Assembly (NCBI RefSeq): GCF_016918565.1
Contig: NZ_JAFFQD010000007.1
Span: forward strand, 62,001-126,000
Origin: Desulfogranum marinum
Lineage (GTDB): Bacteria > Desulfobacterota > Desulfobulbia > Desulfobulbales > Desulfobulbaceae
Direction: 5' to 3'
Length of the DNA stretch: 64,000 bases
A program made the position numbers and the translations under genes. Of the stretch, positions 35,949 through 46,257 are shown one piece after another; position 1 is the stretch's first letter, and each line of letters begins with the position of its first letter. Below the pieces are notes generated by a model that ran no database searches, was not told where the DNA came from, and saw nothing but the letters and a program-made list of their open reading frames with translations.

Positions 35949-36734
35949 ATGACTTCCATACAGGAAAATTCGCGCATCAAATCAGCCGAACAAATCACGG
36001 AAGATATCTTTCGCCTGACGCTACACGCTCCTATGATAGTGTCCCTGGCTAAGCCCGGCCAATTTGTAATGGTCAAAACTTCTTCTAACCTTGATCCCCT
36101 TCTTCGGCGTCCTTTTTCCATCCATGACGTCTCAGCTGATGGAGATCTTTTATTGCTCTATAAAACCATCGGCAAAGGAACCACATTGCTCAGTGCCCTT
36201 ACTCAAGGAATGAGCGTTGACCTTATTGGCCCGTTGGGTAATTGTTTTACCTATTCGGGTAACCACGATGTGTGCCTCATCGGCGGTGGTATGGGTATTG
36301 CGCCATTACTTTTTTGGGCAAGGCATTTGAGTTCAGGCGTAACTAAACCGGGTACACATCGCGTGTTACTTGGAGCACGGCATCGCAGAGAACTCCAACC
36401 AGTAGCCACTGCATTTCAATCTCTTGGATATAACGTTGACCTCGCTACAGACGACGGTAGCTTAGGTCACCATGGTTTTGTCAGCCAACTCCTCCCCCCG
36501 ATATTACCTTCAGTCCAAGGGGTATATGTGTGTGGTCCGACCCCACTAATGCAGGAAGTGGCCAACCAATGCCACGAGATTGACATCCCATGTCAGGCTT
36601 CCATGGAAACCCATATGGCCTGCGGTCTTGGCGCATGTCTTGGTTGTACCATACACGGAAGTGACGGCACATATAAGCATGTGTGCAAACATGGTCCGAT
36701 CTTTGATGCTAAGGAGGTATTATGGACCATCTAA
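35949..36734 (+). CDS. pyrK: Dihydroorotate dehydrogenase B electron-transfer subunit
   Basis: 261-aa iron-sulfur flavoprotein that lets PyrD use NAD+ as electron acceptor in pyrimidine synthesis. The FAD-binding domain ([23 protein letters not shown]) is followed by an NAD-binding domain ([26 protein letters not shown]). The C-terminal [2Fe-2S] loop has Cys residues in [15 protein letters not shown] and HVCKHGP. It overlaps pyrD by 13 bp, a sign of coupled translation of the two subunits. Confidence 0.93.
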   Translation: MTSIQENSRIKSAEQITEDIFRLTLHAPMIVSLAKPGQFVMVKTSSNLDPLLRRPFSIHDVSADGDLLLLYKTIGKGTTLLSALTQGMSVDLIGPLGNCFTYSGNHDVCLIGGGMGIAPLLFWARHLSSGVTKPGTHRVLLGARHRRELQPVATAFQSLGYNVDLATDDGSLGHHGFVSQLLPPILPSVQGVYVCGPTPLMQEVANQCHEIDIPCQASMETHMACGLGACLGCTIHGSDGTYKHVCKHGPIFDAKEVLWTI

Positions 36735-37669
36735 ACAACCAATCACCGGTGGATCTTGCTGTTAATATCGGCGGCATACAATTAGCAAATCCTGTTATGA
36801 CAGCATCCGGTACATTTGGTTACGGCCGCGAATTTGCTCAATTTGTTAATCTCGATGCCATTGGCGGTATTGTGGTCAAAGGCATTTCCATTGAACCCAG
36901 AGCAGGAAATCCGCCCCAGCGTATAGTTGAAACCCCCTGCGGCATGTTGAACGCGATTGGACTTGAAAATGTCGGCCTGGAACGCTTTATTGCGCAAAAA
37001 CTTCCTTATTTACGTTCCATCAAATGTCGGGTTGTTGTTAATATTCTAGGCGATTCTGTGGAAGAATATGCCTATCTTGCCGAAAAACTCTCCGAGCATG
37101 CAGGCATAGATGGGCTTGAAGTCAATATATCCTGCCCCAATGTTAAAAAAGGTGGTGTCGCCTTTGGGACCAATCCGGCAATGGCTCAGGCAGTCACCGA
37201 GGCAGTAAAGAAACACTCTACCCTGCCCGTTATTGTCAAACTCTCTCCAAATGTCACTGATATCGCTGCTATGGCAAAAGCCGTGGAAGCCGGAGGTGCG
37301 GACGCAATTTCACTTATCAACACCCTCATTGGCATGGCCATAGATATTGACAAACGACGTCCTCGTCTTGCCAATATTATCGGTGGGCTGTCAGGGCCTG
37401 CAATCAAACCCATAGCCCTGCGCATGGTCTGGCAAGTAGCCAATGCCGTTTCTATTCCGGTTATCGGTATTGGTGGGATAGGTACAACCGAAGATGCACT
37501 TGAATTTCTCATTGCCGGAGCCACTGCAGTGCAAATAGGGACTGCCAACTTCTATGACCCTGGTGCTGCCGACACCATCATATCCGGCCTTACGACCTAT
37601 CTTGAGCAACATAATGAAACCTCGCTCATCAATCTCATTGGTTCACTGGATACTGGTGTGTTATCATGA
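36722..37669 (+). CDS. pyrD: Dihydroorotate dehydrogenase B catalytic subunit
   Basis: 315-aa FMN-dependent TIM barrel of class 1B, oxidising dihydroorotate to orotate. Typical: [33 protein letters not shown] (the active-site Cys base, characteristic of class 1), [28 protein letters not shown] and IPVIGIGGI. The AAGGAGG ribosome site lies inside pyrK. Overlaps aroD by 4 bp (ATGA), so pyrimidine and shikimate genes share a transcript. Confidence 0.95.
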   Translation: MDHLNNQSPVDLAVNIGGIQLANPVMTASGTFGYGREFAQFVNLDAIGGIVVKGISIEPRAGNPPQRIVETPCGMLNAIGLENVGLERFIAQKLPYLRSIKCRVVVNILGDSVEEYAYLAEKLSEHAGIDGLEVNISCPNVKKGGVAFGTNPAMAQAVTEAVKKHSTLPVIVKLSPNVTDIAAMAKAVEAGGADAISLINTLIGMAIDIDKRRPRLANIIGGLSGPAIKPIALRMVWQVANAVSIPVIGIGGIGTTEDALEFLIAGATAVQIGTANFYDPGAADTIISGLTTYLEQHNETSLINLIGSLDTGVLS

Positions 37670-38370
37670 AGCAAGGACGAGGACTTATATGCGCTGCCAC
37701 TGCAGCTCAACATCCTTCGGATCTCACCACCCTTATAGAACCTGTGAGAGATAAGGTAGATGTGGTCGAAATAAGACTGGATTTAATGGCACAACCCGAA
37801 GTAGCAAACTGCATCACCTGTCTGCCTGACATCCCCCTGCTCTTTACCAATCGACCTCTTTGGGAAGGAGGCAAGTATAGTGGCACTGAAAAGGATAGAA
37901 TCACAGTGTTGCAAGATGCAATCGCAGCAGATGTGGCCTACATAGATATTGAACTCGACACCGACACAAAACTGCGCAACGAAGTTATTCTAGCCGCTAA
38001 GGACCGTCAAACAGCTGTTATCGTCTCAAACCACAACTTTACGGAAACACCAACAACTCAAGTCCTTGAAGATACCCTTCAGCACATGATGGACAGCGGG
38101 GCTGATATTGGCAAAATTGTCACCACAGCCCAAGAACCGGCAGATGTAATTCGTGTCCTTTCTTTGTTGCAACTCTCCCAGGCAAACCAATTTCAACTCT
38201 CAGCCTTCTGTATGGGTGCCGTGGGTAGGATCAGTAGATTGGCAACCCTTTATCTGGGTGGCTGCATGAGCTATGTTGCTGTTGACGATCTCTCTGCTAC
38301 CGCCCCTGGTCAGTTCACAACAGAGCAGTTCCATTCCCTCATTCACCTTTTTGAAAACAATGAACATTAA
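37666..38370 (+). CDS. aroD: 3-dehydroquinate dehydratase, type I
   Basis: 234-aa TIM-barrel enzyme that forms 3-dehydroshikimate through a lysine Schiff base. Conserved EIRLDL at the N-terminal part binds substrate. The catalytic His is in [12 protein letters not shown] and the Schiff-base Lys in [32 protein letters not shown] is the usual C-terminal motif. Overlaps pyrD by 4 bp upstream and aroE by 11 bp downstream. Confidence 0.92.
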   Translation: MKQGRGLICAATAAQHPSDLTTLIEPVRDKVDVVEIRLDLMAQPEVANCITCLPDIPLLFTNRPLWEGGKYSGTEKDRITVLQDAIAADVAYIDIELDTDTKLRNEVILAAKDRQTAVIVSNHNFTETPTTQVLEDTLQHMMDSGADIGKIVTTAQEPADVIRVLSLLQLSQANQFQLSAFCMGAVGRISRLATLYLGGCMSYVAVDDLSATAPGQFTTEQFHSLIHLFENNEH

Positions 38371-39196
38371 TGGAAAAACCCGGCTTTTTGCAATAATAGG
38401 CAACCCTGTCAGCCATTCCTTAAGCCCTGCAATGCACAACGCTGCGTTTGCCGAGCTCGGTATAAATGCAGCGTATGTACCTATAAAGGCAGACAACATA
38501 GAGCAAACTGTTGCCGGACTCCGTACACTTGGCTTTGTTGGCGCTTCCGTTACCGTCCCTTTTAAGGAAACAGTTATGGGTTGCCTGGATAACATTGACC
38601 CGACAGCGGCAAAAATTGGTGCTGTTAATACACTTGCTTTTCGCCAGACTGACCAAGAAAAGATTTGTATATGTAATGGTTACAATACGGATTGGATAGG
38701 CTCCAACAGCGCGCTTGCACAAGTTATCGATCTAAAGGGCGCTACAGCTCTGGTAATCGGTGCAGGAGGAGCGGCAAAGGCTGTTGTTTTTGGGCTGCTT
38801 ACTGCCGGGGCCAAGGTAACCATAGCAAACCGTACCCAGGAGAAAGCAGAAGGCTTAGCCTTGGAATTGGGATGTGATTCTATACCGTTTGAGAACATAG
38901 CTACAACTTCTGCGGATATCCTTATTAACACGACCACAGTGGGTATGGCTCCACACAGTGGCCGAAGTCCGGTTGCCAGTGAGCTTTTGCCCAATTATCA
39001 GGTTGTCATGGATATTGTTTACGCTCCTTTGCAGACAACATTGCTCAAACAAGCCATTGCTTGCGGCTGCAAAGTTATAGACGGGCTTGATATGCTCCTT
39101 TACCAAGGCGTTGAACAATTCCGTATCTGGACAGGCGTACAACCACCTCCCAGCGTCATGCGCAAAGCTCTGCTTAAGGCCATTGATAAGCTCTAG
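38360..39196 (+). CDS. aroE: Shikimate dehydrogenase (NADP+)
   Basis: 278-aa enzyme reducing 3-dehydroshikimate. The start is set at ATG 38360 ([23 protein letters not shown]). The longer frame to 38273 overlaps aroD by nearly 100 bp and adds no family-like sequence. The substrate-binding PVSHSLSPAMHNAAF, catalytic Lys in VTVPFKE, and the NADP-binding GAGGAAKAVVFGL and NRTQEKA are present. Overlaps aroD by 11 bp. Confidence 0.93.
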   Translation: MNINGKTRLFAIIGNPVSHSLSPAMHNAAFAELGINAAYVPIKADNIEQTVAGLRTLGFVGASVTVPFKETVMGCLDNIDPTAAKIGAVNTLAFRQTDQEKICICNGYNTDWIGSNSALAQVIDLKGATALVIGAGGAAKAVVFGLLTAGAKVTIANRTQEKAEGLALELGCDSIPFENIATTSADILINTTTVGMAPHSGRSPVASELLPNYQVVMDIVYAPLQTTLLKQAIACGCKVIDGLDMLLYQGVEQFRIWTGVQPPPSVMRKALLKAIDKL

Positions 39197-39252
39197 GGGC
39201 TTATAAACTAACCAAGAGTTGTCACCCATTAAACAAAAAGACATCTATTCCT

Positions 39253-40530
39253 ATGATTGAAATCAAACCGCTGCAAGAGATCAATGCTGTTGTTTCCGTA
39301 CCCGGATCAAAGAGCTTAACCCAACGTTCGCTCATCGCTGCAGCTCTTGCCGAGGGAACATCCACCCTCCATGGTCCACTTTCCAGTGAAGACACCTCGT
39401 ATACCATTGCTGCTCTGCGTGCCATGGGCGTAGCGGTTAATGATCAAAACCCTGATAAATGGACAATTGAAGGCCAGGGAGGCTTGATTGCTCAACCTGA
39501 GGAAACCATTTTTCTTGGCAACAACGGTACCGCTACCCGGTTTCTCACATCAGTCGCCTCGCTGGGCAAAGGTCTTTTTCAGATTACCGGCAGCCGGCGC
39601 ATGACAGAACGGCCAATTCTCCCATTGATGAAGGCCCTGCAAGGTTGGCAGGTTGACATTCAAAGCGATATGAACAACGGATGTCCCCCTCTTACAATTC
39701 GTGCTGCTGGTCTTGGTGGCGGCAAAACAATTTTACCGGAAGGTAAATCCAGTCAATACCTCTCCTCCCTGCTCCTCGTAGCACCCTACGCACAAAAGCC
39801 TGCCGAGCTTGAGGTACTAGGTGAGGTTCTATCCCAACCTTACGTAGAAATGACTCTGGCGGTGATGGCTGATTTTGGAATTCGGGTTGAAGCAGCGCCA
39901 ACGCTCAACTATTTTCGAATTCCACAGGGCCGGTACCAAGGAAAAAATTATCTGATTGAAGGTGATGCCTCCAGCGCATCCTACTTCTGGGCGGCAGCAG
40001 CTATCAGCTGCGGCACGGTTACAGTGGCAAATGTTCCAGTCCCCTCTCTCCAAGGTGACACCAACCTGGTGCCGCTTTTGGCCAGAATGGGATGTGAGGT
40101 ATCACAAAAAGATGGTGGAGTGACTGTCAGCGGGCCGGAAACGCTGGAGGCCATTGAGGTGGACATGGGAGACATGCCCGATGTTGCTCCAACCCTGGCT
40201 GTTGTCGCAGCCTTTGCCCAAGGGACAACTACTATCAACAATATCGCTCATCTCCGCATTAAAGAGTGCGACCGCATATCGGCAGTAGTCTCCGAACTAC
40301 GCAAGCTTGGCGTAGATATTGAGGAAGAACCGTCACGAATGCGAATCCACGGGAAAAGCGGCAACAACGGCTATCATGGTGCTACGTTGGAAACCTATGA
40401 AGATCATCGAATGGCGATGTGTTTTGCTGTGGCAGGCTTGCGCATTCCTGGGGTAAAGATCACTGGCGAATCATGCGTTGCCAAATCATTTCCGGATTTC
40501 TGGGAACGATTTGAACTGCTCAGAGGGTAG
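39253..40530 (+). CDS. aroA: 3-phosphoshikimate 1-carboxyvinyltransferase (EPSP synthase)
   Basis: 425-aa enzyme adding enolpyruvate to shikimate-3-phosphate, the target of glyphosate. Conserved: PGSKSLTQRSLIAAALAEG, LGNNGTATRFLTS, SSQYLSSLLLVAPY, DMPDVAPTLAVVAAF, and ETYEDHRMAMCFAVAGL. The sequence GNNGTATRF replaces the GNAGTA of class I, and with SSQYLSS the enzyme may be less glyphosate-sensitive. That is inference. It lies 56 bp after aroE, same strand. Confidence 0.93.
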   Translation: MIEIKPLQEINAVVSVPGSKSLTQRSLIAAALAEGTSTLHGPLSSEDTSYTIAALRAMGVAVNDQNPDKWTIEGQGGLIAQPEETIFLGNNGTATRFLTSVASLGKGLFQITGSRRMTERPILPLMKALQGWQVDIQSDMNNGCPPLTIRAAGLGGGKTILPEGKSSQYLSSLLLVAPYAQKPAELEVLGEVLSQPYVEMTLAVMADFGIRVEAAPTLNYFRIPQGRYQGKNYLIEGDASSASYFWAAAAISCGTVTVANVPVPSLQGDTNLVPLLARMGCEVSQKDGGVTVSGPETLEAIEVDMGDMPDVAPTLAVVAAFAQGTTTINNIAHLRIKECDRISAVVSELRKLGVDIEEEPSRMRIHGKSGNNGYHGATLETYEDHRMAMCFAVAGLRIPGVKITGESCVAKSFPDFWERFELLRG

Positions 40531-40572
40531 TCTCTCCGCTGCCACACACCATTAGTAACAGACAAAAGAAAA

Positions 40573-41376
40573 TCAGGGGACAAAACGGGGAAGTACAGTC
40601 ACTGCATCGTGGAGTTTGCACCGCAATTTTTGGGCAGCATTGCCACGGTTGGCGGCCACTTCCAAAAATCCGTCACTATCGATAACCACACAGAGACTAC
40701 CAGGGTTACAATCAGAATAGGTCCTGAGCAGGGGACCTATCTGTTCTCCCCCAAGTTGGACCAGTATAGTGTCGGGAGGGTCAGCCCACCCCTGCAGATC
40801 CGCATAGCGAATCGACAGACGAATATTACCAAAATGATCAATTCGGACCACCTCTCCGATCACTTGGTCATCTGTCCGCTGCATCTTCAGACAAGGTAAG
40901 CGAACACAATCTGCTGGATGAACTGCCTCGCCTGCAGTAATAAACGGCTCTCCCTTAGCAAGATCTGCTGCCAGTGGAGCCATGATATCACGTCCATGAA
41001 ATGTTGCACTACTCTCAGCATCACTTGCGGTTACCTGCTTGATATCATGAAGCGCCCCTTTTTCGATTAATGCTGAAAACACCCCATTGTCCGGTGCAAT
41101 AAAATAATAATCGTTGCTCCGTGCGACAAGAATGGCCCGGTGACTGCCAACACCCGGATCAACCACTGTCAGATGAACGGTACCCACTGGAAAATGATGG
41201 TAACAGGTGAACAGTGTCAATGCTGCCCCTTGAATATCATGCCGGCCAATGGCATGGGTGATATCAATAATTTTTGCTCCTTGCCATCGCTTGAGTAATG
41301 CACCTTTTAGCTGTCCCACATAAGGATCACTAATGCCAAAGTCAGTTATGAGCGTAACAATCCCTGATGGTTCCAT
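40573..41376 (-). CDS. SAM hydrolase / SAM hydroxide adenosyltransferase (DUF62)
   Basis: 267-aa member of the DUF62/fluorinase-like family that, in characterised non-halogenating members, hydrolyses S-adenosylmethionine to adenosine and methionine. Typical: TLITDFGISDPYVGQLKG, IIDITHAIGRHDIQGAALTL, VHLTVVDPGVGSHR, FIAPDNGVFS, FHGRDIMAPLAADLA, and IDHFGNIRLS. It follows mltA by 6 bp on the minus strand and is probably co-transcribed. Convergent with aroA. Confidence 0.88.
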   Translation of the reverse strand: MEPSGIVTLITDFGISDPYVGQLKGALLKRWQGAKIIDITHAIGRHDIQGAALTLFTCYHHFPVGTVHLTVVDPGVGSHRAILVARSNDYYFIAPDNGVFSALIEKGALHDIKQVTASDAESSATFHGRDIMAPLAADLAKGEPFITAGEAVHPADCVRLPCLKMQRTDDQVIGEVVRIDHFGNIRLSIRYADLQGWADPPDTILVQLGGEQIGPLLRTYSDCNPGSLCVVIDSDGFLEVAANRGNAAQKLRCKLHDAVTVLPRFVP

Positions 41377-41382
41377 TAATGA

Positions 41383-42555
41383 TCAGCCCTCTTCGTCTTT
41401 GAGCAACAGTACATATAGTGCACCATCTTCTTTCATCCTTCCTGCAGCCAGCCCTGCCTCTGCACCGCTCCCCCAAAACAAATCAACTCTTCCAGGCCCA
41501 CGAATAGCAGAACCGGAGTCCTGAATAGTGACAAACCGCTGCAAATCATTCCACTGCACGATATGCTGGTCACGAACCACTGGTTTTCTGGATTGAAGAA
41601 AGACCAATGCGCCGGGCGGAAAGCAGGTTTTATCTGCAGCAATTGACCGACCTGGAGTCAACACCTGCCCGATACTGCCAACCGCCCCTTGGGTATTTCC
41701 CCAATCAAAAAAAATAAAAGATTCATTGTGGTGCAGGATCAAATCGCGCTGTTCCGGATTTTTGTCGATGTAGGAGCGAATCGAGTCAAGACCGGCCTCT
41801 TCCAACGTCAGCATGCCACTTTCAACCATATATTTACCAATACTGCTGTAAGGCCTGCCATTTCGCATGGCGTAATGTACTCCGCGTATGGAACCGTCTG
41901 GAAGGGAGATCAATCCTGAGCCTTGAATATGAAGGACAAAGGCATCAAGGGGATTTTTGAGCCAAATCAGTTCTTGCCCTTTGAGCAGGTTGTCACGTTC
42001 TATTTCCCCCCTTGTCCAATACGGCACAAAGTGGTCCTGGTCCATCCTGCCGACAGTTTGCTTTTTCCGGCCTTGCTCGACATGCCGTATTACCAGATCT
42101 GCCGGCACCTTGTACAAGGGATAGGCAAAGACTGGTGTGCGCTTGAGACTACCGGAAAATAATGGTTGATAATAACCAGTTACGAGCATGGATCGATCGG
42201 GATTAAATCCAGCGATGCCCCTTGCTTGATACACGTTGAAATGACGAGCTATCAGCTCATTCAATCTTGTTGGAGATGGCTTGTCAGTTAAAATTTTTTG
42301 AAAAAACTCTACTGCACGGGTGATATCTGCAGCCGTACATCTCCTGTTATCGATGGTATAAACAGCTGAAGGGGGAAGGCGTCGCAGATAAACAAGACTT
42401 TTTGTAAGAGCAGCATCAAGGTCTTGATAGGCAAGGTCATCTGTAAAAAAGGGGTAATCAGATTTGCTAATCTCAGAGAGTGGCTTTTGGCCACATCCAA
42501 AAGGGAGCGAAAAAAGAAGCAAAAAAATGAGTACAAAAGATACAGTCGGTTTCAT
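41383..42555 (-). CDS. mltA: Membrane-bound lytic murein transglycosylase A
   Basis: 390-aa outer-membrane lipoprotein that cleaves peptidoglycan to 1,6-anhydro-muropeptides. The start is ATG 42555, followed by a lipoprotein signal (FVLIFLLLFSLPFGC) with lipobox Cys near residue 20. The MltA domain has VTGYYQPLFSGSLKRT and HIQGSGLISLPDG. The C-terminal 3D domain has conserved aspartates (TIQDSGSAIRGPGRVDLFWGSG). Upstream of the SAM hydrolase gene in the same direction. Confidence 0.92.
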   Translation of the reverse strand: MKPTVSFVLIFLLLFSLPFGCGQKPLSEISKSDYPFFTDDLAYQDLDAALTKSLVYLRRLPPSAVYTIDNRRCTAADITRAVEFFQKILTDKPSPTRLNELIARHFNVYQARGIAGFNPDRSMLVTGYYQPLFSGSLKRTPVFAYPLYKVPADLVIRHVEQGRKKQTVGRMDQDHFVPYWTRGEIERDNLLKGQELIWLKNPLDAFVLHIQGSGLISLPDGSIRGVHYAMRNGRPYSSIGKYMVESGMLTLEEAGLDSIRSYIDKNPEQRDLILHHNESFIFFDWGNTQGAVGSIGQVLTPGRSIAADKTCFPPGALVFLQSRKPVVRDQHIVQWNDLQRFVTIQDSGSAIRGPGRVDLFWGSGAEAGLAAGRMKEDGALYVLLLKDEEG

Positions 42556-42916
42556 TATTGCCTCAATAAATGCGGTCACACCATATCGTGGCGGTTAAAT
42601 TTTCCAACTCACTCATGTCATCAAAAAAAAGCATCTTACCGCATGTTGATAGAAATAAGTGAAGTTTTAATACGATGATAGCATAAAGGATTTTGCTTTC
42701 CGGCACTGGAACAGCAGTCCGACGGAAAAGGAGAAAGGCCCTGCTGCATAGCAACAGTTTTATCTTGTAAGAAAAAGCAACAGCAACGGGGAAACAGAAA
42801 AGCACCGGTGTCCACCATGTCCATTTACCCCAGGTTGCGACAACTCTTGTCCTGACGGATTCTCAAGGGGTGCTCTTTATTGTTTGCAATTCGCCTCCCT
42901 CAACAAACATGCTGTT
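42556..42916. other. Gene-free gap between mltA and the DHH gene
   Basis: About 360 bp. Minus-strand ORFs of 80 and 62 codons here (cysteine-rich, hydrophobic) have no family and no good ribosome site. Promoter of mltA presumably lies here. Confidence 0.35.
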
Positions 42917-43873
42917 TCAAAAATGCTGAATAAAAACGGAAAGAAAATGATCCATCTGGTCCTCTGGCAGGCTATTAATCCCAGCTGCGGCGGCTCTTCC
43001 ACCACCTGTGGGAAAGAGACGGCAGAGTGTGTCCGCACCTGTCCGGTTGACAAGAGGCGCTCGGACACTTACCCGATAACTGCCGTCATCGTTGACAAGC
43101 AGGGTTGCATGTGCCTTTTCCGGTGCCTGTCGAGCAAGCTGATTGGAAAAGACGCCCACAATTCGTCGGGCCCAGGCAGCATTGGGCAGCTGGTAGACTC
43201 TTCCTGTCTGAGCGTCCTGCAGTGGCCCTAAATTTTGTGCATATTCCATATCCTGGGCATACCCTTCTTGCAATGAGGCCAAGGTAGTAGACTGCCGGTA
43301 AAAATCAAATGGATCGCGGTAGGCATGAACCTCAAGAAAAAGCTCGGCTGGTGGAATATGTAGATCCTCAAGAGTAATGCCGTAGCCGTTATAATTCAGC
43401 AGATGGCCAATTTCGCGCAACTGGGTCACCTGTTGCTCACTCAAACGCAGTTGAGTGGCCTTTTCCTGTGCCACTTCATCAAGATTATCACCAAAGGCAC
43501 CGGCAATGGCCCATAATGCAAACCTACCTTGCAGAAGGGAATCCGCAATAAGGGAGGTGCAGGTCTCGGGGTGGGGGTCAATATGTGTTGTAAGCTGAGG
43601 AGAGAATGGCAGGTCGCCACTGAAGTGATGATCTATATACGTTATCTGATTATTTTGTTGAAGAAGCCGTTCTACTGCGTTTCTGTTTCTATCAAAGGAG
43701 ATGTCCAACACCGTCACCTGAGCATTTTCCACAGTAAGAATCTGCTGCAGGAGAAGCACATCTCGCTTCACGCCTGTAATAAGTCGCGCTTGCGGCTGAG
43801 GCGTGGCAAGTCTAAGTTGATGCAAAGCGCAAATACCATCTGCATCGCCGTTAAAGACATCAATATATTTCAT
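42917..43873 (-). CDS. DHH-family phosphoesterase
   Basis: 318-aa protein of the DHH/RecJ-like superfamily. Metal-binding motifs: FNGDADGICALH at the N-terminus, LDISFDRN, and the name-giving IDHHFSG. DHHA1-like C-terminal GGG motif (TGGGRAAAAGINSLP). It could act on short oligonucleotides or cyclic dinucleotides. It lacks RecJ OB and GGDEF/PAS domains. 29 bp separate its start from the stop of lptD on the same strand, so it is likely in that transcript. Confidence 0.82.
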   Translation of the reverse strand: MKYIDVFNGDADGICALHQLRLATPQPQARLITGVKRDVLLLQQILTVENAQVTVLDISFDRNRNAVERLLQQNNQITYIDHHFSGDLPFSPQLTTHIDPHPETCTSLIADSLLQGRFALWAIAGAFGDNLDEVAQEKATQLRLSEQQVTQLREIGHLLNYNGYGITLEDLHIPPAELFLEVHAYRDPFDFYRQSTTLASLQEGYAQDMEYAQNLGPLQDAQTGRVYQLPNAAWARRIVGVFSNQLARQAPEKAHATLLVNDDGSYRVSVRAPLVNRTGADTLCRLFPTGGGRAAAAGINSLPEDQMDHFLSVFIQHF

Positions 43874-43902
43874 AAACTGAGAAGAAAAACAAAAGGGATC
43901 AT

Positions 43903-46257
43903 TTAAAACCCAGGCAGATCAAGCCCTAAAGGATTACCGATGTTTGCCAGCCTAAACATGAGCATATAGGTCTGATCACCGTCCGCACGGTTAGTTAAAA
44001 ATTCAACAGACCAGCATGCCGGTTGATAGAGGAGGCGAAAGTTCTCCTCAATGGTCGATTCGTCCTCGATGGAGCGTTCAATTCCATAGCCCACTGCAAA
44101 GTTGTACGGCAGAACCACCCAGGCATCAAGACTGATTGAATTAGTATCTTCAGTATCATCGTACTTATAGTCAGCTGACAGATAATCCCCCCGGTTGCTT
44201 TTCAGATCCACTTCAACGGTATGGGCATATGCACCTTCCCCGTAAACGCCGATCTCTGACTTATATTTGAGCCGTACCTCCTCCCACGGATAATACCCCA
44301 TCTCAAGATTGATGGCGGTCAACGGCGTATCTGTCTCGTCGCTGGTAAAATCATATCCCTGATAGATTTTAAAATATCCATAGTCACGGTCATATTTACT
44401 TCCATCACGGTCCCCATAAATATCAAAGAAGTTATTGATCCCGTAATAGATGATATTTTGATCAGCTATACTGTCTACACTATCCAGATAGGGGAGGTCA
44501 TCCTGGTCATCGTCTGAAACATAGTCATAGGACACATAGGGGCGAAAGGTATGACTCCAGGCATAAACATTGCCTATATCAACATTGAAATCACCAATCA
44601 TGGTTGTCCCAATCTCAGCACCTGCATCGAAAAGTAATCGATTCTCAGTATCTCCATCTGCAAACCCATCAGGGTTGATGTCTTCATCACTCTCATCCCC
44701 CCCTAATTGTACGGCATAGAAGGTATCTCTTACCCCGACATTAACGGTTGTCTCCAGATAACGACTAAGCGGAACAGCCATGTTCAGCTTTGGGTGGACA
44801 TCAAATCGATGGGCTCCGACCCCTTCTTCACGATAATAGTTGACATAATCAGCATCCCAGGAAAAATCGATCCCGCTGTTATCATACACAGATAAAAGTC
44901 CGGTATAAGACAGTGAAGGGAGTTTCCACAATCGCGACGGACTACTATCGCCCAAATCATCAATTGCCAGAAATTCACCCTGCAATGAAGATCCATTGTC
45001 AAAGGAACGAAGGATCTCTAAAGAATTTTCTCGATAGAGTGATGTTTTATTCTGAAAACCACGACCAAAAACATCAAGAAATCGATTTTGGGTGGTTGTG
45101 AAGCCGGTCATACCGGTATTAAACTCTGTTAAATAATCTTCATCAGAGACAATGTCCAAATCTAAACGGGTAGTCCACAGACCAATGTCCTGGTCAGCCT
45201 TTCCTCGTATCCAATAACGATCTTTATTGGTGTGCGTATACCCAGTCTCTTCATAATATTCTGTCTGCGACGGATCGCTTAAATCATCAGACAGGTAGTT
45301 GGCCATCAATGCGCCTTTATCGTTCTGATCTACAACATAGCGAAATTCGCCACCAAGCATCATTCCCCTTTCAGCCAAATATTGAGGATAAAGGGTGATA
45401 TCACTGTTGGGGGACAGATTTATAAAAAACGGCAGTTCAACACCAAAGCCATCCCGGTCAGAAGTAGAAATAGAAGGGAACAGAAAGCCTGTCTGTCGTT
45501 TACGTTTGGCCGGCAATATCATGTAGGGCGTATATAGTATGGGTACACCTTTGACCCTGAAAGTAGCATGCTTTAAAAAAGCATACCCACCATCAGTGAT
45601 TTCCGCATCAGCAGCGGCAAAACTCCACGGTGGGGTTTCGCCATCTTTGAGCTTACAGGTGATGATCCATCCGTCTTCTATGTGGTAGGTCAAGTCGCCG
45701 GTCTTTTCAACCACTCGTCCCTCAAGGTGCATGTCTTTATACTGGCGCAGGACAGTAGCGTTTTCAAAAGTACCGGTTTCATCTTCCAGGTCTACCACCC
45801 CTGATTCGGCACTTAATTGATCCGGTCCAACATCTATGAGCAGATTCCCGCGAGCCTTAACCCGACCAAGATCGGCATCATAGACCATCCAGTCTGCCTT
45901 TATAGTGGTCAGCACCTTGGTTGTGGTCACGTCTTTATCAGCATCTTCTTTATCAGGAGTGTCCTGATCGCCATCAACGGGGGCTTTTTCGTCAGCACTC
46001 TTACCTAAAAGATCACTCCAGTCACTTTTATCTTTTTCCTTTTTCTTGCGGGTAACTGATTCCTTTTTTTCAAGCACCACGTTACCTTCGGCGATCACAC
46101 TTGGTGGATCTTCATAACGAGTTAATTTATCTGCAGTTATCTCCCATTCTTGGGCATCAACCGATTCTGCATGACCAATCGCAGGCAATTGACTACATGG
46201 AAGAATAAGAATGAAAAAAAGGCTGATGATCGGGGACTGAAAAGTGAATTGTTTCAC
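43903..46257 (-). CDS. lptD: LPS assembly outer-membrane protein LptD
   Basis: 784-aa beta-barrel protein that inserts lipopolysaccharide into the outer leaflet with LptE. GTG start 46257 with AGGAG 9 nt upstream, and signal peptide residues 1-30. The periplasmic OstA/LptA-like jellyroll (WEITADKLTRYEDPPSVIAEGNVVL) carries an extra charged Lys/Asp-rich insert at about residues 64-112. PWSFAAADAEI and ILYTPYMILPAKRKRQTGFLFPSI mark the start of the barrel, and the rest is a beta-rich repeat pattern ending in Phe. Indicates an LPS-bearing Gram-negative cell. Confidence 0.9.
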   Translation of the reverse strand: MKQFTFQSPIISLFFILILPCSQLPAIGHAESVDAQEWEITADKLTRYEDPPSVIAEGNVVLEKKESVTRKKKEKDKSDWSDLLGKSADEKAPVDGDQDTPDKEDADKDVTTTKVLTTIKADWMVYDADLGRVKARGNLLIDVGPDQLSAESGVVDLEDETGTFENATVLRQYKDMHLEGRVVEKTGDLTYHIEDGWIITCKLKDGETPPWSFAAADAEITDGGYAFLKHATFRVKGVPILYTPYMILPAKRKRQTGFLFPSISTSDRDGFGVELPFFINLSPNSDITLYPQYLAERGMMLGGEFRYVVDQNDKGALMANYLSDDLSDPSQTEYYEETGYTHTNKDRYWIRGKADQDIGLWTTRLDLDIVSDEDYLTEFNTGMTGFTTTQNRFLDVFGRGFQNKTSLYRENSLEILRSFDNGSSLQGEFLAIDDLGDSSPSRLWKLPSLSYTGLLSVYDNSGIDFSWDADYVNYYREEGVGAHRFDVHPKLNMAVPLSRYLETTVNVGVRDTFYAVQLGGDESDEDINPDGFADGDTENRLLFDAGAEIGTTMIGDFNVDIGNVYAWSHTFRPYVSYDYVSDDDQDDLPYLDSVDSIADQNIIYYGINNFFDIYGDRDGSKYDRDYGYFKIYQGYDFTSDETDTPLTAINLEMGYYPWEEVRLKYKSEIGVYGEGAYAHTVEVDLKSNRGDYLSADYKYDDTEDTNSISLDAWVVLPYNFAVGYGIERSIEDESTIEENFRLLYQPACWSVEFLTNRADGDQTYMLMFRLANIGNPLGLDLPGF

